DNA from: Elephas maximus indicus
Taxonomy: Eukaryota > Chordata > Mammalia > Proboscidea > Elephantidae
DNA length: 64,000 nucleotides
Direction: 5' to 3'
Assembly: GCF_024166365.1 (NCBI RefSeq)
Contig: NC_064820.1
Location: 144,604,001 to 144,668,000 of the forward strand
Of the stretch, positions 32,821 to 44,729 are shown piece by piece; the first letter of the stretch is position 1; each line of letters starts with the position of its first letter. Both the position numbers and the translations under genes were made by a program. A model generated the notes under the pieces. The model saw only the letters and a program-made list of their open reading frames with translations, did not search any database and had not been told where the DNA came from.

Positions 32821-34964
32821 GGAATAAACATTTGACAGATTTTTAAAATAAAACGTTCCTTTAAAAGGGGAGTAAGGTTTGTGTGTATAACACAATAACA
32901 CATTAAATCATGTAGAAGTAAAATAGTCCTGTTACTGTACACTTTGATCATATATATGCAAGCTTTCCTCTATTTTGGTTTCTTTTTGTTAGAAAGATAT
33001 ATTCAGCTTTTGTAATGTTTATTTATAGTGTTGATTTAGAGCAATAAAAAGTTAAAGATGCTTGCTTTTAGTTTTTATTTCCATTTACCAGAAGTAGGAT
33101 TGTTTAAAAAATACAAATCTATAGGACAAAGCATAGATCTCTTAAGTGCTGCACCAACAGTGATTAATTCTGAACTCTAATGAGATAGCTTGATAGATAT
33201 TTTATATTGGTGGCTTTATAAATCCCATGTGTACCAGGAAAAACACATTTTTTTTTTTTTTTTAATGTTAATTCAACAATTGTATTATGTGCAGGGCACA
33301 GTTAAGGCTTTATCATTTGTTAACAAGTTGTGAATCTTCTCTTTGAGATTAAATTCTAAATCCAGCTTTCTGTTCATTGTTCTTCACAGCATCACAACGG
33401 AGATCTTTGGGGTGGAGAGGTAGAAAATGCTTTATTGCTTGGTGTGGCCGCAGGCAGTATAGCGTTAGGCTTAAATTAAGTAATCTTGATTAGATAAGGT
33501 TCTTAAACATCAGTGGTCAAGTCTTCAAAATTATGTAGAAAGTGAACACATTGGGCTGAAATGACTTAAAGGTCAACAGGACTAAATTTCCAAGTGAGTT
33601 CTGCATTTTTAAGGAGGGCACTGATTATTAATACTTGCATTTTGTCAGTACTCATGACAAGAAAATTTGGAAGAAAATGATGTACCTCTTTTGTATTTTT
33701 AAATAGAGTATCTTAAAAATCTTTTACATTTACTTAAAGAAACAAAGCTTACGTTAAAGCCATATTGCTACCTTGAGGTGGGAGGTTTAAATAAGCTAGT
33801 TAAAAATTGGTTAAAAGTGCTGATATTTTTTGTAACTAATAACATAGTATTTGCCTGTTTTATGCATATGGTGTCTTTGTTGTTAATGTTTTAAAATATT
33901 TCAGATCAGAGTTTTAACATTGGGGGCTTACCGAATTGTGGGTAAATAATGTACACTGCTTTTTTTAAGCTTTCTGAAGTATGTGATTCTTTGTGGAAGG
34001 TGGGCTAACCTATGTTATTTTAAAAAAAACAGAAGTTTTAATCCAGTTGACCTTTAAAGTAAAATTGATTTTTTTGTAGAATATTGGTGATACCCTATAT
34101 CTTATTTGAAAATAATAAGCACCTGAAATACGTTATCCCTTTTCTGTCTTCCTCACTTTCTGCATCCCTCAGTGTTAAAATCTAGCCACTTCTAGGAGCC
34201 ATATGTGTAATCTTTTCTCTTACGAGCTCTGGAGGGTCCCTGTGAATTAATATGTAGAAATTTAGTAACTAGTTGGAGGGGTAGGAGCTGTTTGCTTAAA
34301 AATTGTTTATTAGCCTTTTTTGATTTAGAGGGTAACTAAGTAAGAAAAGTAGTTTTTGCCGGATGAAAAGTGCTGATGTAATTCATAGGCATCAGGTGGT
34401 CAGAATGTGTTAAAAGAAACTAAAGCGGCACCTTAAGACGTTACCGGCTCATTGCTGCATACCAAGAAGTTCAAACAAATTGAATATTTGATATGGGGAG
34501 AGGTAGTTCAATAGCTGGCCAGGTGTTAGCAGTGGGGAAGTTGTTTGCAGTCAGAATATGGGAGAGGATCCAACTTGTTAGAGGTTTGGAACCTGTTACA
34601 AATTGACTTCCTCCCCTTTGTTTTGATAGACCTTATTTTCTATTTGATATCTTAATGATAAACGTATGACTAAAAGCTGATTTTTGGGGAGGATTTTGCT
34701 TTAAGATGACTTGAAGTTATTTTTGAGTATTCATTTTTAAATTGTATCATAAGTTATGCTTACTTGTTTAATTTGTCTTTGAAGTTAAGGTATATGGGGA
34801 AAAGAACCAATTCTGCAAGGTGACAGCATTGTAATAATTTGCAAATATAATTGGCTCAGGTTGCAACATGCAAACTGACTTTGACATATAGAATTTGCAT
34901 CGCTTAGTCTGCATTACTTCCGTATCTTTCTAAGCCATCATTCCTTTTCTCTTTCGTTATATTA
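32821..34964. other. intron 2, repeat-poor AT-rich sequence
   Basis: About 2.1 kb with only A/T runs (T run at 33249). No gene or interspersed repeat recognised. Confidence 0.5.
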
Positions 34965-35170
34965 CGCTTTAGAGCAACACTAACCGATAGAACTTTCTGT
35001 TGTAATGGAAAGGTTGAACCCTGTACTGTCCAATGTGGTAGTCACTAGTTACATTTGGCTCTTGGGAATTTGAAATGTGGTTAGTGTGGCCGAGGAACAG
35101 AACTTTTTGATTTAATATTAATTAAATTTAAATAGCTATGTTTGGCTAATGGCTACTGTATGAGGTAGTA
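34965..35170. repeat. hAT/Charlie-like DNA transposon relic
   Basis: gaccgatagaact-like and tactgtccaatgtggtagtc segments with gaaatgtggttagtgtggcc and a right end ggctaatggctactgtatga, resembling a second hAT-class non-autonomous element. Family uncertain. Confidence 0.5.
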
Positions 35171-36737
35171 TAGAGGGTAAAAATTTGACTCTGTTACATT
35201 TTGTTCTTAATTTCACTGTCCTGAGATTTTTCATTAGGCTTATTTCCCAGAATACCCTTAGGTCTTTCCTGTTTTCTTTATCACTTTGAATGTAAGACAG
35301 TGGTAAAAATATAAGACAGATGAAATAAAGTACGAGTTTTTTAGCATTCATTAGAAAGATCTGAGAGTTTTTAAGCTCTGTTTAGAAAAGTAGCCGAGAT
35401 ACCTATTTGAATAAGTTATGTGAAAATTTACTCATGTGCCTTGGTTCAGTATTTTGTCTAATTAAAGACCTGTCTGGTGCTTTACACCTTATTTTTTTAT
35501 TATAAAAATAAGTTAAAAGAGGTTTACAGAAAAGGGATGAAACATCTTTTTTGAAAATTTTTGAATGTGAAGACCAAAATTGGGTGTCACCATTGTACAT
35601 GTTAAAGCATGATTTTGTTGTCATGGTTTTATTTTGTTTTGTTCCATTACTTAATTGATCACAACCTTCAATTCTTAACCCAGTAATAACCCATTTTTTA
35701 AACATTGAGAATAATTATCCATTTATTTTCATTTCTGTCATCTAGTTCACGTGTGAAAGCATGTAATTAAACGTGAATTTCCATTTGTTTAAACTTGACC
35801 ACTGCACTATATCCCTTCCAGAAATATTTGGCTTGATATTTCACTAAACGAAATTTTCATTGGCATGTGTTTTAAAACTAGCTTTGCTGCTTTTTTTGTT
35901 ATGTGCCTGCTGTGGCGTGAAACATATTGGGCTGTATTGCATGTTTTTTATTACAAGAATATATTTTAGGATTTTCAAATTTTTATGGGACAGCTTTTTT
36001 TTATATGCATTAATGTTTAAAAATGTAAAGGTTTGAAATATCTTTAAATGAAGACAGTAAAAATATTCTGCATGTTGCATAAGTAGCTTTCAGGGCCTGA
36101 TGTTATAAAGTCACCGTAAATGAGCAATATCAGGGGTTGATTGCTAAATTTTACCTGTAGTGCTTTCATGCTAGACATCTTTTAAGACATTCTTTTGAGT
36201 GATGATAGTAATGTGCAAAGGCAGTAGTAATGTATCGCTTGAAAGGCCTTTTCTAAATGTGGTACACTGAATTTAACCATTTACCTTTGGTACTTGATAC
36301 ATGGTAGTATGAAAGAAAGCTGTAAATTAAGAAGTTTGTGTTTATATTTGAAGTAAGTTATTTTATGGGCAACCAAGATGCCATACTCTAAAAATAGATT
36401 TATAAATGAGAGGAAGGAATGTGGCATGCATGTGTCTATATTAAGGGGACAACCTGGATTCCTGTGAACTGAGGTGCAAGGATTGTTGTGCCTTGGTTTC
36501 TTGATTTGGTAAAATCAGGGTAATACTGAACAGAGATGTGACGTTAAGACCATTCTGTGTGTGATGTGTGTGTATTTAAAAATCATTTGTAATACTTTTT
36601 TGGATAACTTTTGGCATACTGAATTAAGTAATCTTAGTGATTCTTTTTTTTCAGGTCATAAGAAGATACTAAATGGTTGGTCCTTCTTAAAGTCATTAAA
36701 GTCTAGGTTTATGAATGAGTTTTTCACTCTTCTATAG
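35171..36737. other. intron 2, repeat-poor AT-rich sequence
   Basis: No interspersed repeat or exon recognised before the candidate exon at 36738. Confidence 0.5.
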
Positions 36738-36997
36738 ATTGCACTCCGTTTTTGCCTGCTGAATTTCTCCAGATAAAACAATACTACAGTGGAAAACCCT
36801 TTATTGTGGTGGTTCCTAATTTTGTGGTTGCATATCCGTTTGAGAAACCAATAAAAACTATGGATAATTTAGCCAAAAAATATGCTAATGTATATAAGAT
36901 GCAAATTTTTGCACACAATTTCAAATATTTCATGAGTTTCCCTGGAGCCTGTCTGTGGTCTGGATTAAGGACCCCTGTTCTTTTATGTTCAACTTAA
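36738..36997 (+). CDS. candidate alternative terminal exon of TRIM36 (unproven)
   Basis: This is an open stretch of 86 codons ending in TAA, directly after a good acceptor (ttttcactcttctatag). If joined to exon 2 (which ends one base into a codon), the frame is open at once and reads DCTPFLPAEFLQIKQYYSGK and onward, ending LLCST. The result would be a 185-residue product from exon 1, or 173 from exon 1b, with only six of eight RING ligands from exon 2 and no B-boxes. I recognise no domain in the novel tail. I see no AATAAA or ATTAAA before exon 3, only a weak TATAAA-like variant near 37185, which counts against a terminal exon. Chance is possible, since open frames of this size are common in 64 kb. 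The coincidence of acceptor and phase is what makes it a candidate. Confidence 0.35.
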
Positions 36998-37429
36998 TTC
37001 CTTTCAGTCAGCTAAGGATGTGTTCATTTAAATGGCAGCCAAAATTCCTATGGATATGTTTTATAAAAATAGCCATAAATGCTATATAATTTACAAGATC
37101 CTGACACTGTGTAGTATTGTATTATATGTTTTATCCACATTATCTATGTTTGGTTACATGGTTTTTATATAGTATTTACTATAAAATATTTTTCTTTTCT
37201 CTTTGATTTAATAACTTGGGTTTGTTGTATACCAAGAGAAATTCAGTGAAAAAGCACTTTTTAAAAAAGTATTTTCAGAATGCACATTGATTTAGATAGA
37301 GTCACTTTGTTTGGGCATTGTGTTTTTGGGGTATATTTATAGATACATATCTTTCTAAAACTTGATTCCTGTTTTCTTCATTCTATTTTTCTACTGATGT
37401 CACTAAACAAGGGCTTACTAATTACACAG

Positions 37430-37755
37430 GCTGGAAGCGCAATTCATTGAGCCCTAGGACAACTACTTTTCCTTGCCCCGGCTGTGAGCATGATGTGGAT
37501 CTTGGAGAACGAGGAATCAATGGTCTGTTTAGAAATTTCACTTTGGAAACTATTGTGGAAAGATATCGGCAGGCAGCTAGGGCAGCCACAGCCATTATGT
37601 GTGACCTTTGCAAACCACCACCTCAAGAATCCACAAAAAGTTGCATGGACTGTAGTGCAAGTTATTGCAACGAGTGTTTCAAAATTTATCATCCCTGGGG
37701 TACTGTAAAAGCTCAACATGAGTATGTGGGCCCAACCACTAACTTTAGACCCAAG
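37430..37755 (+). CDS. TRIM36: TRIM36 exon 3 (end of RING, B-box 1)
   Basis: Completes codon 100 and encodes residues 101-208. Cys115 and Cys118 (FPCPGC) are the last two RING ligands, giving an intact C3HC4 RING spread over two exons. B-box 1 follows with Cys157, Cys160, Cys171, Cys174, Cys179, Cys182, His187 and His196 (from CDLC to the KAQHEY segment). The acceptor is attacacag and the donor is aag then gtaagt. The exon enters in phase 2 (two bases finish the codon) and leaves in phase 0, matching exon 4. No stop or frameshift is present. RING plus tandem B-boxes mediate E2 recruitment and oligomerisation in this family. Confidence 0.97.
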
Positions 37756-38560
37756 GTAAGTGAAATTTTTATTGTTAGAATGTTAAATTTAATGTTATAA
37801 AAGAAATTATTATGAGCCTAGAACTTGGCACCAAGGAAGAAAATAACTTTAAAAGCAGGTACAAGAACTTTAGTCCTCATAGATGGAGTTACGTAGAATA
37901 GGGCTAAACATCCTATAGCTTAGAAGGCAACATTATGGTATCATTTGGTTATAATACAGTACAGTACTATCAGTGAATATAATGATATGCTGAGTAATAA
38001 AGGGACGGTTATGTCAGCTTTACTCTGTAAGACTGAAATGGTTAAAGTTAAAAAGCTTTTGTGTATTAATATTACAAACCTGTAATTATCTAAAAGATTT
38101 GATTGGGGAGCATATTTTTCTGACTTTTCAGTTACTGAAAATTACACTATGAATAATTCCAACCATATGTTTTGAATCTTGTGATATAAAGATTGTATAA
38201 TATCTGAAGTGGAATTTACATTTCTTAAGCATTGTGGATAATTTTTTAAAAAATAATGCCTGAAAGAAGTTTATTTTTGGTGTTTGCCCTGCTTTGTGAC
38301 TGAAAAGAAGAATGATTTCTGGATGTCTTTGTTTACATGTCTTTCTGATTTATACAGATATACAAACATAATCTATCCTTTTAATTAAAGTTACTTCTCA
38401 AAACTTAGTAACTTATGTGAGTATGAAAATCTATATGAATTGAGAACAGAAAACAGTATCCCCAAAGAATCTTGAAACCAAGAGCTGAATATTTCTTACA
38501 TCATTTTAAATAGTGTAAGACTGTTAGATTACAAGAAAAACAATCTATGCTTCCACGTTT
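37756..38560. other. intron 3, unannotated
   Basis: AT-rich unique-looking sequence up to the L1 insertion site. Confidence 0.5.
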
Positions 38561-39519
38561 TGAATGACTATTTTTATTTTCTGTTGTACTTTAGATGAAA
38601 GTTTACAGAACAAACTAGTTTCTCATTAATCAGTTACTACACGTACTGTTTTAGGACATTGGTTAACAGCCCCACAACATGTCAACATGCTCCCTTCTCA
38701 ACCTTGGGTTCCCTATTACCAGCTTTCCTATCCCTCCTGCCTTCTAGTCCTTGCCCCTGGGCTGGTGTAACCCTTTTGTCTAGTTTTGTTTTATGGGCCT
38801 GTCCAGTCTTTGGCTGAAGGGTGAACCTCAGGAGTGACTTCATTACTGAGCTAAAAGGGTGTCCGGGGGCTATACTCAGGGTTTCTCCAGTCTCTGTCAC
38901 GTCAGCAAGTCTGGTCTTTCTTTTTGAGTTAGAATTTTGTTCTATATTTTTCTCCAGCTCTTTCCGGGACCCTCTGTTGTGATCTCTGTCAGGGCAGTCA
39001 GTGGTGGTAGCTGGGCACCATCTAGTTGTACTGGACTCAGTCTGGTGGAGGCCGTGGTAGATGTGCTCCATTAGTCCTTAAGATTAATGTTTCTCTTGTA
39101 TCTTTATTTTTCTTCATTCTCCCTTGCGCCCAAAGGGGTGAGACCAGTGGAGTATCTTTGATGGCCACTCAGAGGCTTTTAAGACCCCAGATGCTACTCA
39201 TCAAAGTAGAATGTAGAACATTTTCTTTATAAACTATGTTATGCCAATTGAGCTAGATATATCCTGAGACTATGGTCCCGACAACCCTCAGCCCAGCAGT
39301 TCAGTCCCTCAGGGAGTTTGGATGTATCTATGGAGCTTCCGTGACCTTGCTTTGTAAAACAAGTCATGCTGGCTTCCCCACTATTGTTTACTGCCTTACC
39401 CTTCACAAAAGTTACCACTGATCTATTGTCTATTTAGTGTTTTTCCATCCCCACCCCTTGCCTCCCTCAATAACCATCAAAGATTGTTTCTTTTTGTGTG
39501 TAAACCTTTTCATGAGTTT

Positions 39520-42500
39520 TTACAGTAATGGTCTCATAAAATATTTGGCATTTTGTGATTGACTTATTTCACTCAGCTTAATGCCCTCCAGATTCATCCA
39601 TGTTATGAGATGCTTCACAGATTCATTGTTGTTCTTTATTGTTGTTTAATACTCCATTGTGTATATGTACCACAGTTATCTATCTGTTGATGGGCATCTA
39701 GGTTGTTTCCATCTTTTTGGTATTGTGAACAATGCTACAAAGAACATGGCTGTGCATATGTCTATTCGTGCGACAACTCTTCTCTAGGATATGTTCCTAG
39801 GAGTGGGCTTGCTGCATCATATGGTATTTCTATTTCTAGCTTTCTAAGGAAGCACCATATCGTTTTCCAAAATGATTGTATCATTTTGCATTGCCACCAG
39901 CAGTGCGTAAGACTTCTGATCTCCCTGCAGCCTCTCCAACAATGGTTATTTCCTGTGTTTTCGATTTGTGTGAGAAATGCCAGAGTGAGATGGTCTCTCA
40001 TTGTGGTTCTGATTTGCATTTCTCTAATGGAGAGTGATCGGAAGCATTTCCTCATGTGTTCGTTGGCTGCTTGAATGTCTTCTTTGGTGAAGTGTCTGTT
40101 CATTTCCTTTGCCCATTTTTTAATTGGATTATTTGTCTTTTTGTTGTAGAGGTGTTGGCTTTTCTTGTAGATTTTAGAGATTAGACCTTTGTCTGATTCG
40201 TAATGGCCAAAATTTTTTTCCTATTCTGTAGGTTCTCTTTTTACTCTTTCTGTGAAATCTTTTTGATGAGTGTAAGTGTTTAATTCTTAGAAGATCCCAG
40301 TTATCTAGCTTATCTTCTGGAGTTTGTGTTTTGTTGGTTGTGGTTTGTATCCTGATGCCGTGTATTAGGGCCTCTAGCATTGATCCTTTTTTTTTTTTTT
40401 CTATGATCTTCATAGTTTTTGGCTTTGTATTTAGGCCTTTGATCCATTTTGAATCAGGTTTTTTATATGGCGTGAAGTATGGGTCCTGTTCCTTTTTTTT
40501 TGAGGGTAGACATAAAGTTTTGCCAGCACCATTTGTTAAAAAAAAACTGTCTTTTCCCCATTTGATGGGCTTTGGGCCCTTGTCGAAGAATAGGTGACCA
40601 TAGGTGGATGGATTTACACCTGGGTTCTCAATTTTGTTCCATTGGTTAGTATATCTGTCATTGTACCAGCACCAGGCTGTTTTGACTACTGTAGCTGTAT
40701 AGTAGGTTCTGAGGTCAGGTAGTGTGAGTCTTCCTACTTTATTCTTCTTCAGTAGTGCTTTATTTATCCAGGGCTTCTTCCCTTTCCATGTAAAGTTAAT
40801 GATAAGTTTTTCCATCTCTTTAAAGAATGTTGTTGGTATTTGGATCAGAATTACATTGTATCTGTAAATCGTTTTTGGTAGAATTATCATTTTCACAATG
40901 TTGAGTCTACCTATCCATGCGCATGGTGTGTTTTTCCATTTATGCAGATCTCTTTTGGATTCTTGCAGTTGTGTTTTGTAGTTTTCTTTGTATAGGTTCT
41001 TTACATCCCTGGTTAGATTTATTCCTAAGTATTGTATTTTTTTTAGGGGCTATTATCAATGGTATTGTTTTTGTGATTTCCTTTTCATTGTTCTCTTTAT
41101 TGGTGTAAAGAAATCCAGCTGGTATTTGTATGTTTTTCTTGTTCCCTGTTACTCTGCTGAATCTATTAGTTCCAGCAGTTTTCTCGGGGAGTCTTTTAGG
41201 TTTTCTATGCATAGTATCTCATCCACAAAAGGGACAGTTTAACTTCTTCATTACCAATTTGAATGCTCTTTTTTTTCTTTTTCTTAACTTTTTGGTCTAG
41301 CTAGAACTTTCAGCACAGTGTTAAATAGGGGTGGCGATAAAGGGCATCCTTGTCTTGTTTCTTTTCTCAAGGGCAATGTTTTCAGCCTCTCTCCATTAAG
41401 AATGATGTTCGCTGTTGGTTTTGCATAGATGCCGTTTATTATGTTGAGACATTTCCCTTCTATACTTATTTTATTGAGAGTTTTTTTTTTTTTTTTTTTT
41501 AATTAGGAATGGGTGTTGTACCTTGTTGAATGCCTTTTCTGCTTCGATTGAGATGACCATGTGATTCTTTTCTATCCTTTTATGTATGTGGTGGATTACA
41601 TTGATTGATATTGTAATGTTGAACCATCCTTGCATACCTGTTATGAATCCTACGTGCTTGTAGTGTTTTTTTTTTTTTTAATATAATGCTGAATTCTACT
41701 GGCTAGAATTTTGTTGAGAATTTTTGCATCTATATTCATGAGAGATCTTGGTCTGTAATTTCTTTTTTTATGGTGTCTTTGCCTGGTTTTGGTATCAGGG
41801 TTATGCTGGCTTCATAGAATGAATTCAGAAGTATTGCTTCCTTTTCTATGTTCTGTAATAGTTGGAGTAGTACTGGCGTAAGCTTCTTTTCTGAATGTTT
41901 GGTGGAATTCTCCAATGAAGCCATCTGGGCTGGGGCTTTTTTTTCTTTTTTTTTTAATTACCTTTTCAATCTTTTCTTATGGGTCTGTTCAGATTTTCAG
42001 CATCATTTTTTGTTAGTTTGGGTAGGTAATGTGTTTCTAAAAATTTGTCCATTTCCTGTAGGTTTTCAAATTTGTTGGAATATAGTTTTTCATAGTGCTC
42101 TGTTATGATCCTTTTTATTTCAGTTGAGTCTGTTGTAATGTCCCCATTTAATTTCTTATTTGGGTTATTTGCATCCTCTCCTGTTTTTCTGTTGTCAGTT
42201 TGGCCAGTGGTTTGTCAATTTTGTTGACCCTTTCAAAGAACCAACTTCTAATTTTGTTGATTCTTTCTATTATTTTTCTATTCTTTATTTCATTTGTTTC
42301 TGCTCTGATCTTTATTGTTTCATTTAGTCTGGTGACTGTGGGCTTCTTCTGCTGTTCTCTTTCTGTTTGTTCAAGTTGCTAGCTAATGTTTTGATTTTGT
42401 CCCATCTTTTTTGATGTGTGCATCTATTGCTGTAAATTGACCTCTGAGCACTGCCTTTGTTGTATCCCAAAGGTTTTGGTATGATGTATTTTCATTCTTG

Positions 42501-43400
42501 TTTGATTCTAGGAATTTTTTGATTCTGTCTCTGATTTCTTTTATTACCCTGTGGTTTTTAAGCAGGGTATTACTCAGTTTCCTTGTAATTGATTTTTTTC
42601 CCTTGCTCTTCCTGTTGTTAATTTCTACTTTGATGGCATTGTGGGCAGAGAAGATAACATTGGATTTTGTTGAGGGTTGCTCTATGACCTTAGATGTGGT
42701 CTATTCTGGAGAACATTCCATGTGTGTTGGAAAGAATGTGTACTTTGCAGCTATTGGGTCGAGTGTTCTGTATATGTCTATGAGGTCAAGTTGGCTGATT
42801 GCGCCCTTTAGCTCTTCTGTATCTTTGTTGAGTTTCTAGATGTTTTGTCCCTTACCAAGAGTGGTGTGTTGAAGTCTCCTGCTATTATTGTGGACCTCTC
42901 AATTTTTCTTTTCAGTGCTGTGTTTTAGAGCACTGTCATTGGGTATGTATATGTTTATTATGGTTAAGTCTTCATAATGGATCATCCTTTTAATCATTAT
43001 ATAGTGGCTTTCTTTGTCTTTTATGGTGGATTTTGTTTTAAATTCTATTTTATCTGAGATTGGTATTGCCACTCCTGCTCTTCTTTGGAAGTTATTTTCT
43101 TGATATATATTTTTTCCATCATTTGATTTTCAATAAATTTACATCTTTGTTTCTAAGATGTATCTTTTGTAGACAGCATATTTGTGAATCCTATTTTTTT
43201 AATCCATTCTGTCACTTTATCTCGTTATGGGTACATTTAGGCCTTTTACATTCAGTGTAATTATTGATAGGTATGAGTTTATTGCTGTCATTTTGTAGTG
43301 CTTTTTTTTTTGTGGTGCTAACATTTTCTTTGTTCCTCTTACTCTTGTATTGAATTCCTTTTGTTTGTGGATTTCTTTTGTTTTATGGGTTGCATTTTTG
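39520..43400 (-). pseudogene. L1 ORF2 (endonuclease/reverse transcriptase), broken
   Basis: Minus-strand pieces in order: endonuclease region (43300-42500), RT start [15 protein letters not shown] near 41800, post-RT region at 40896-40174 (FTWKGKKPWINKALLKKNKV, LRTYYTATVVKTAWCW) and the C-terminus near 40103-39762 ([38 protein letters not shown]). Interrupted by many frameshifts and T-run expansions. Confidence 0.85.
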
Positions 43401-43649
43401 TTGAGACTTTGTTTTTCTTTTTTATTTTGATGAGTAGGTTTATTAACTTTCTTTGCGGTTTCCTTGGAATTTACCCTTATCTTCCTAGGTTTGAACCAGT
43501 CTATTATTACTTGGTATCACCTTGCCTTCCTCTCCATTAGAAAGTTCTATACCTACACTGTTTATTCTCTATTTTATTGTTCTGACGCTGTCATTTACAG
43601 ATTAACTTCCCTTGTTCCCTGTTGAAATTCTTCTGGTTTTGGATAGTCC

Positions 43650-44727
43650 TTGAGAGTTCTTTCCCTAGGTTGGTGTTTGGCTGGTATAGTCTTGTATCCT
43701 AGATTCAGGCTGTGGTCTGATGTTGTTTGTCCTTGGATTGAAGGACTCCCTTTAATAATAATCGTAATTTCGGTTTGGTTTTTACATATTCCCTTAATCC
43801 TGTGTATCTGGAAATCTCCTCATTTCACCATAATATTTGAATGAATCTTGCAGGATATATTCTTCTTGGTTGGCAACTTTTTTCTTTCAAGGTTTTATAT
43901 ATGTCATCCCATTGTCTTCTTGCCTGAATGGTTTCTGCCAAATAATCAGAGCTTAGTCTTATTGTTTCTTCTCTGTATGTGATCTTTTGTTTTTCTTGAG
44001 CTGCTCTCATGATTTTTTCTTTGTCTTTGATTTTAGCAAGTGTGATTATGATATGCCTTGGTGATTTTCTTTTGGGGCCTATTCTATATGGGGTTCATTG
44101 AGCTTCTTGGATGGTCAGCTTTTCATCATTCCTGATATTAGGTAAGTTTTCTGTCAGCAATTCTTCAATGATCCTCTCTGTGTTTTCCATTTTTCTCCCC
44201 TGTTCTCGAACTCCGATCGTTAGCAGATTTTTGCCTTTGATTGTATCATGCATAATTCTCAGGGTTTCTTCATTTTTCTTTGTCCTTTTTTCTGATTTTT
44301 CCTCAGACAGAGCTGTATCCAAGTGTTTGTCCTCCACTTCGCTGATCCATCTTCCATCGTTTCAGACTTGCTCCTCAGCCCTTCTGTGATGCTGACCATT
44401 TCTGAAATCTTGTTTATCTTTTGGATTTCTAGTTGTTTCTGTATGATTTCTAGTTGTGAACTCATTTTGGCATTTTGTTCCTGTATTGTTTTCCTGAATT
44501 CTTTCATTTTTTTGGTCTGTATTTTCCATGAATTTGTTTACCTTTTCCATGAATTTGTATATTTTTCCCTCATTTTTGTTTGCTTTTTGCCTCAACTCTT
44601 GAATAGCTCTGAATATTAGAGATTTGAATTCCCTATCAGGTAGTTCTAGTGCCTTTTTTTCTACTAAAAAGTCATCTGGGTATTTTATTTTGGACACCTA
44701 CGAGAACCAACCTGTCCTGTTTTTCAT
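43650..44727 (-). pseudogene. L1 ORF1 (RNA-binding protein), broken
   Basis: Starts at an ATG at 44727 with an early stop, then reads YPDDFLVEKKALELPDREFK, a Lys/Glu/Gln-rich coiled coil, and the C-terminal part with AAQEKQKITYREETIRLSSD and ARRQWDDIYKTLKEK. At least three frame breaks. ORF1 protein normally trimerises on L1 RNA. The end is approximate. Confidence 0.8.
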
Positions 44728-44729
44728 GT

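Noticed and set aside
42498-42839. Plus-strand frame of 113 codons rich in hydrophobic residues, resembling a membrane protein
   Set aside because: It is the complement of L1 ORF2. Antisense frames of A-rich L1 are always Phe/Leu/Ile/Ser-rich.
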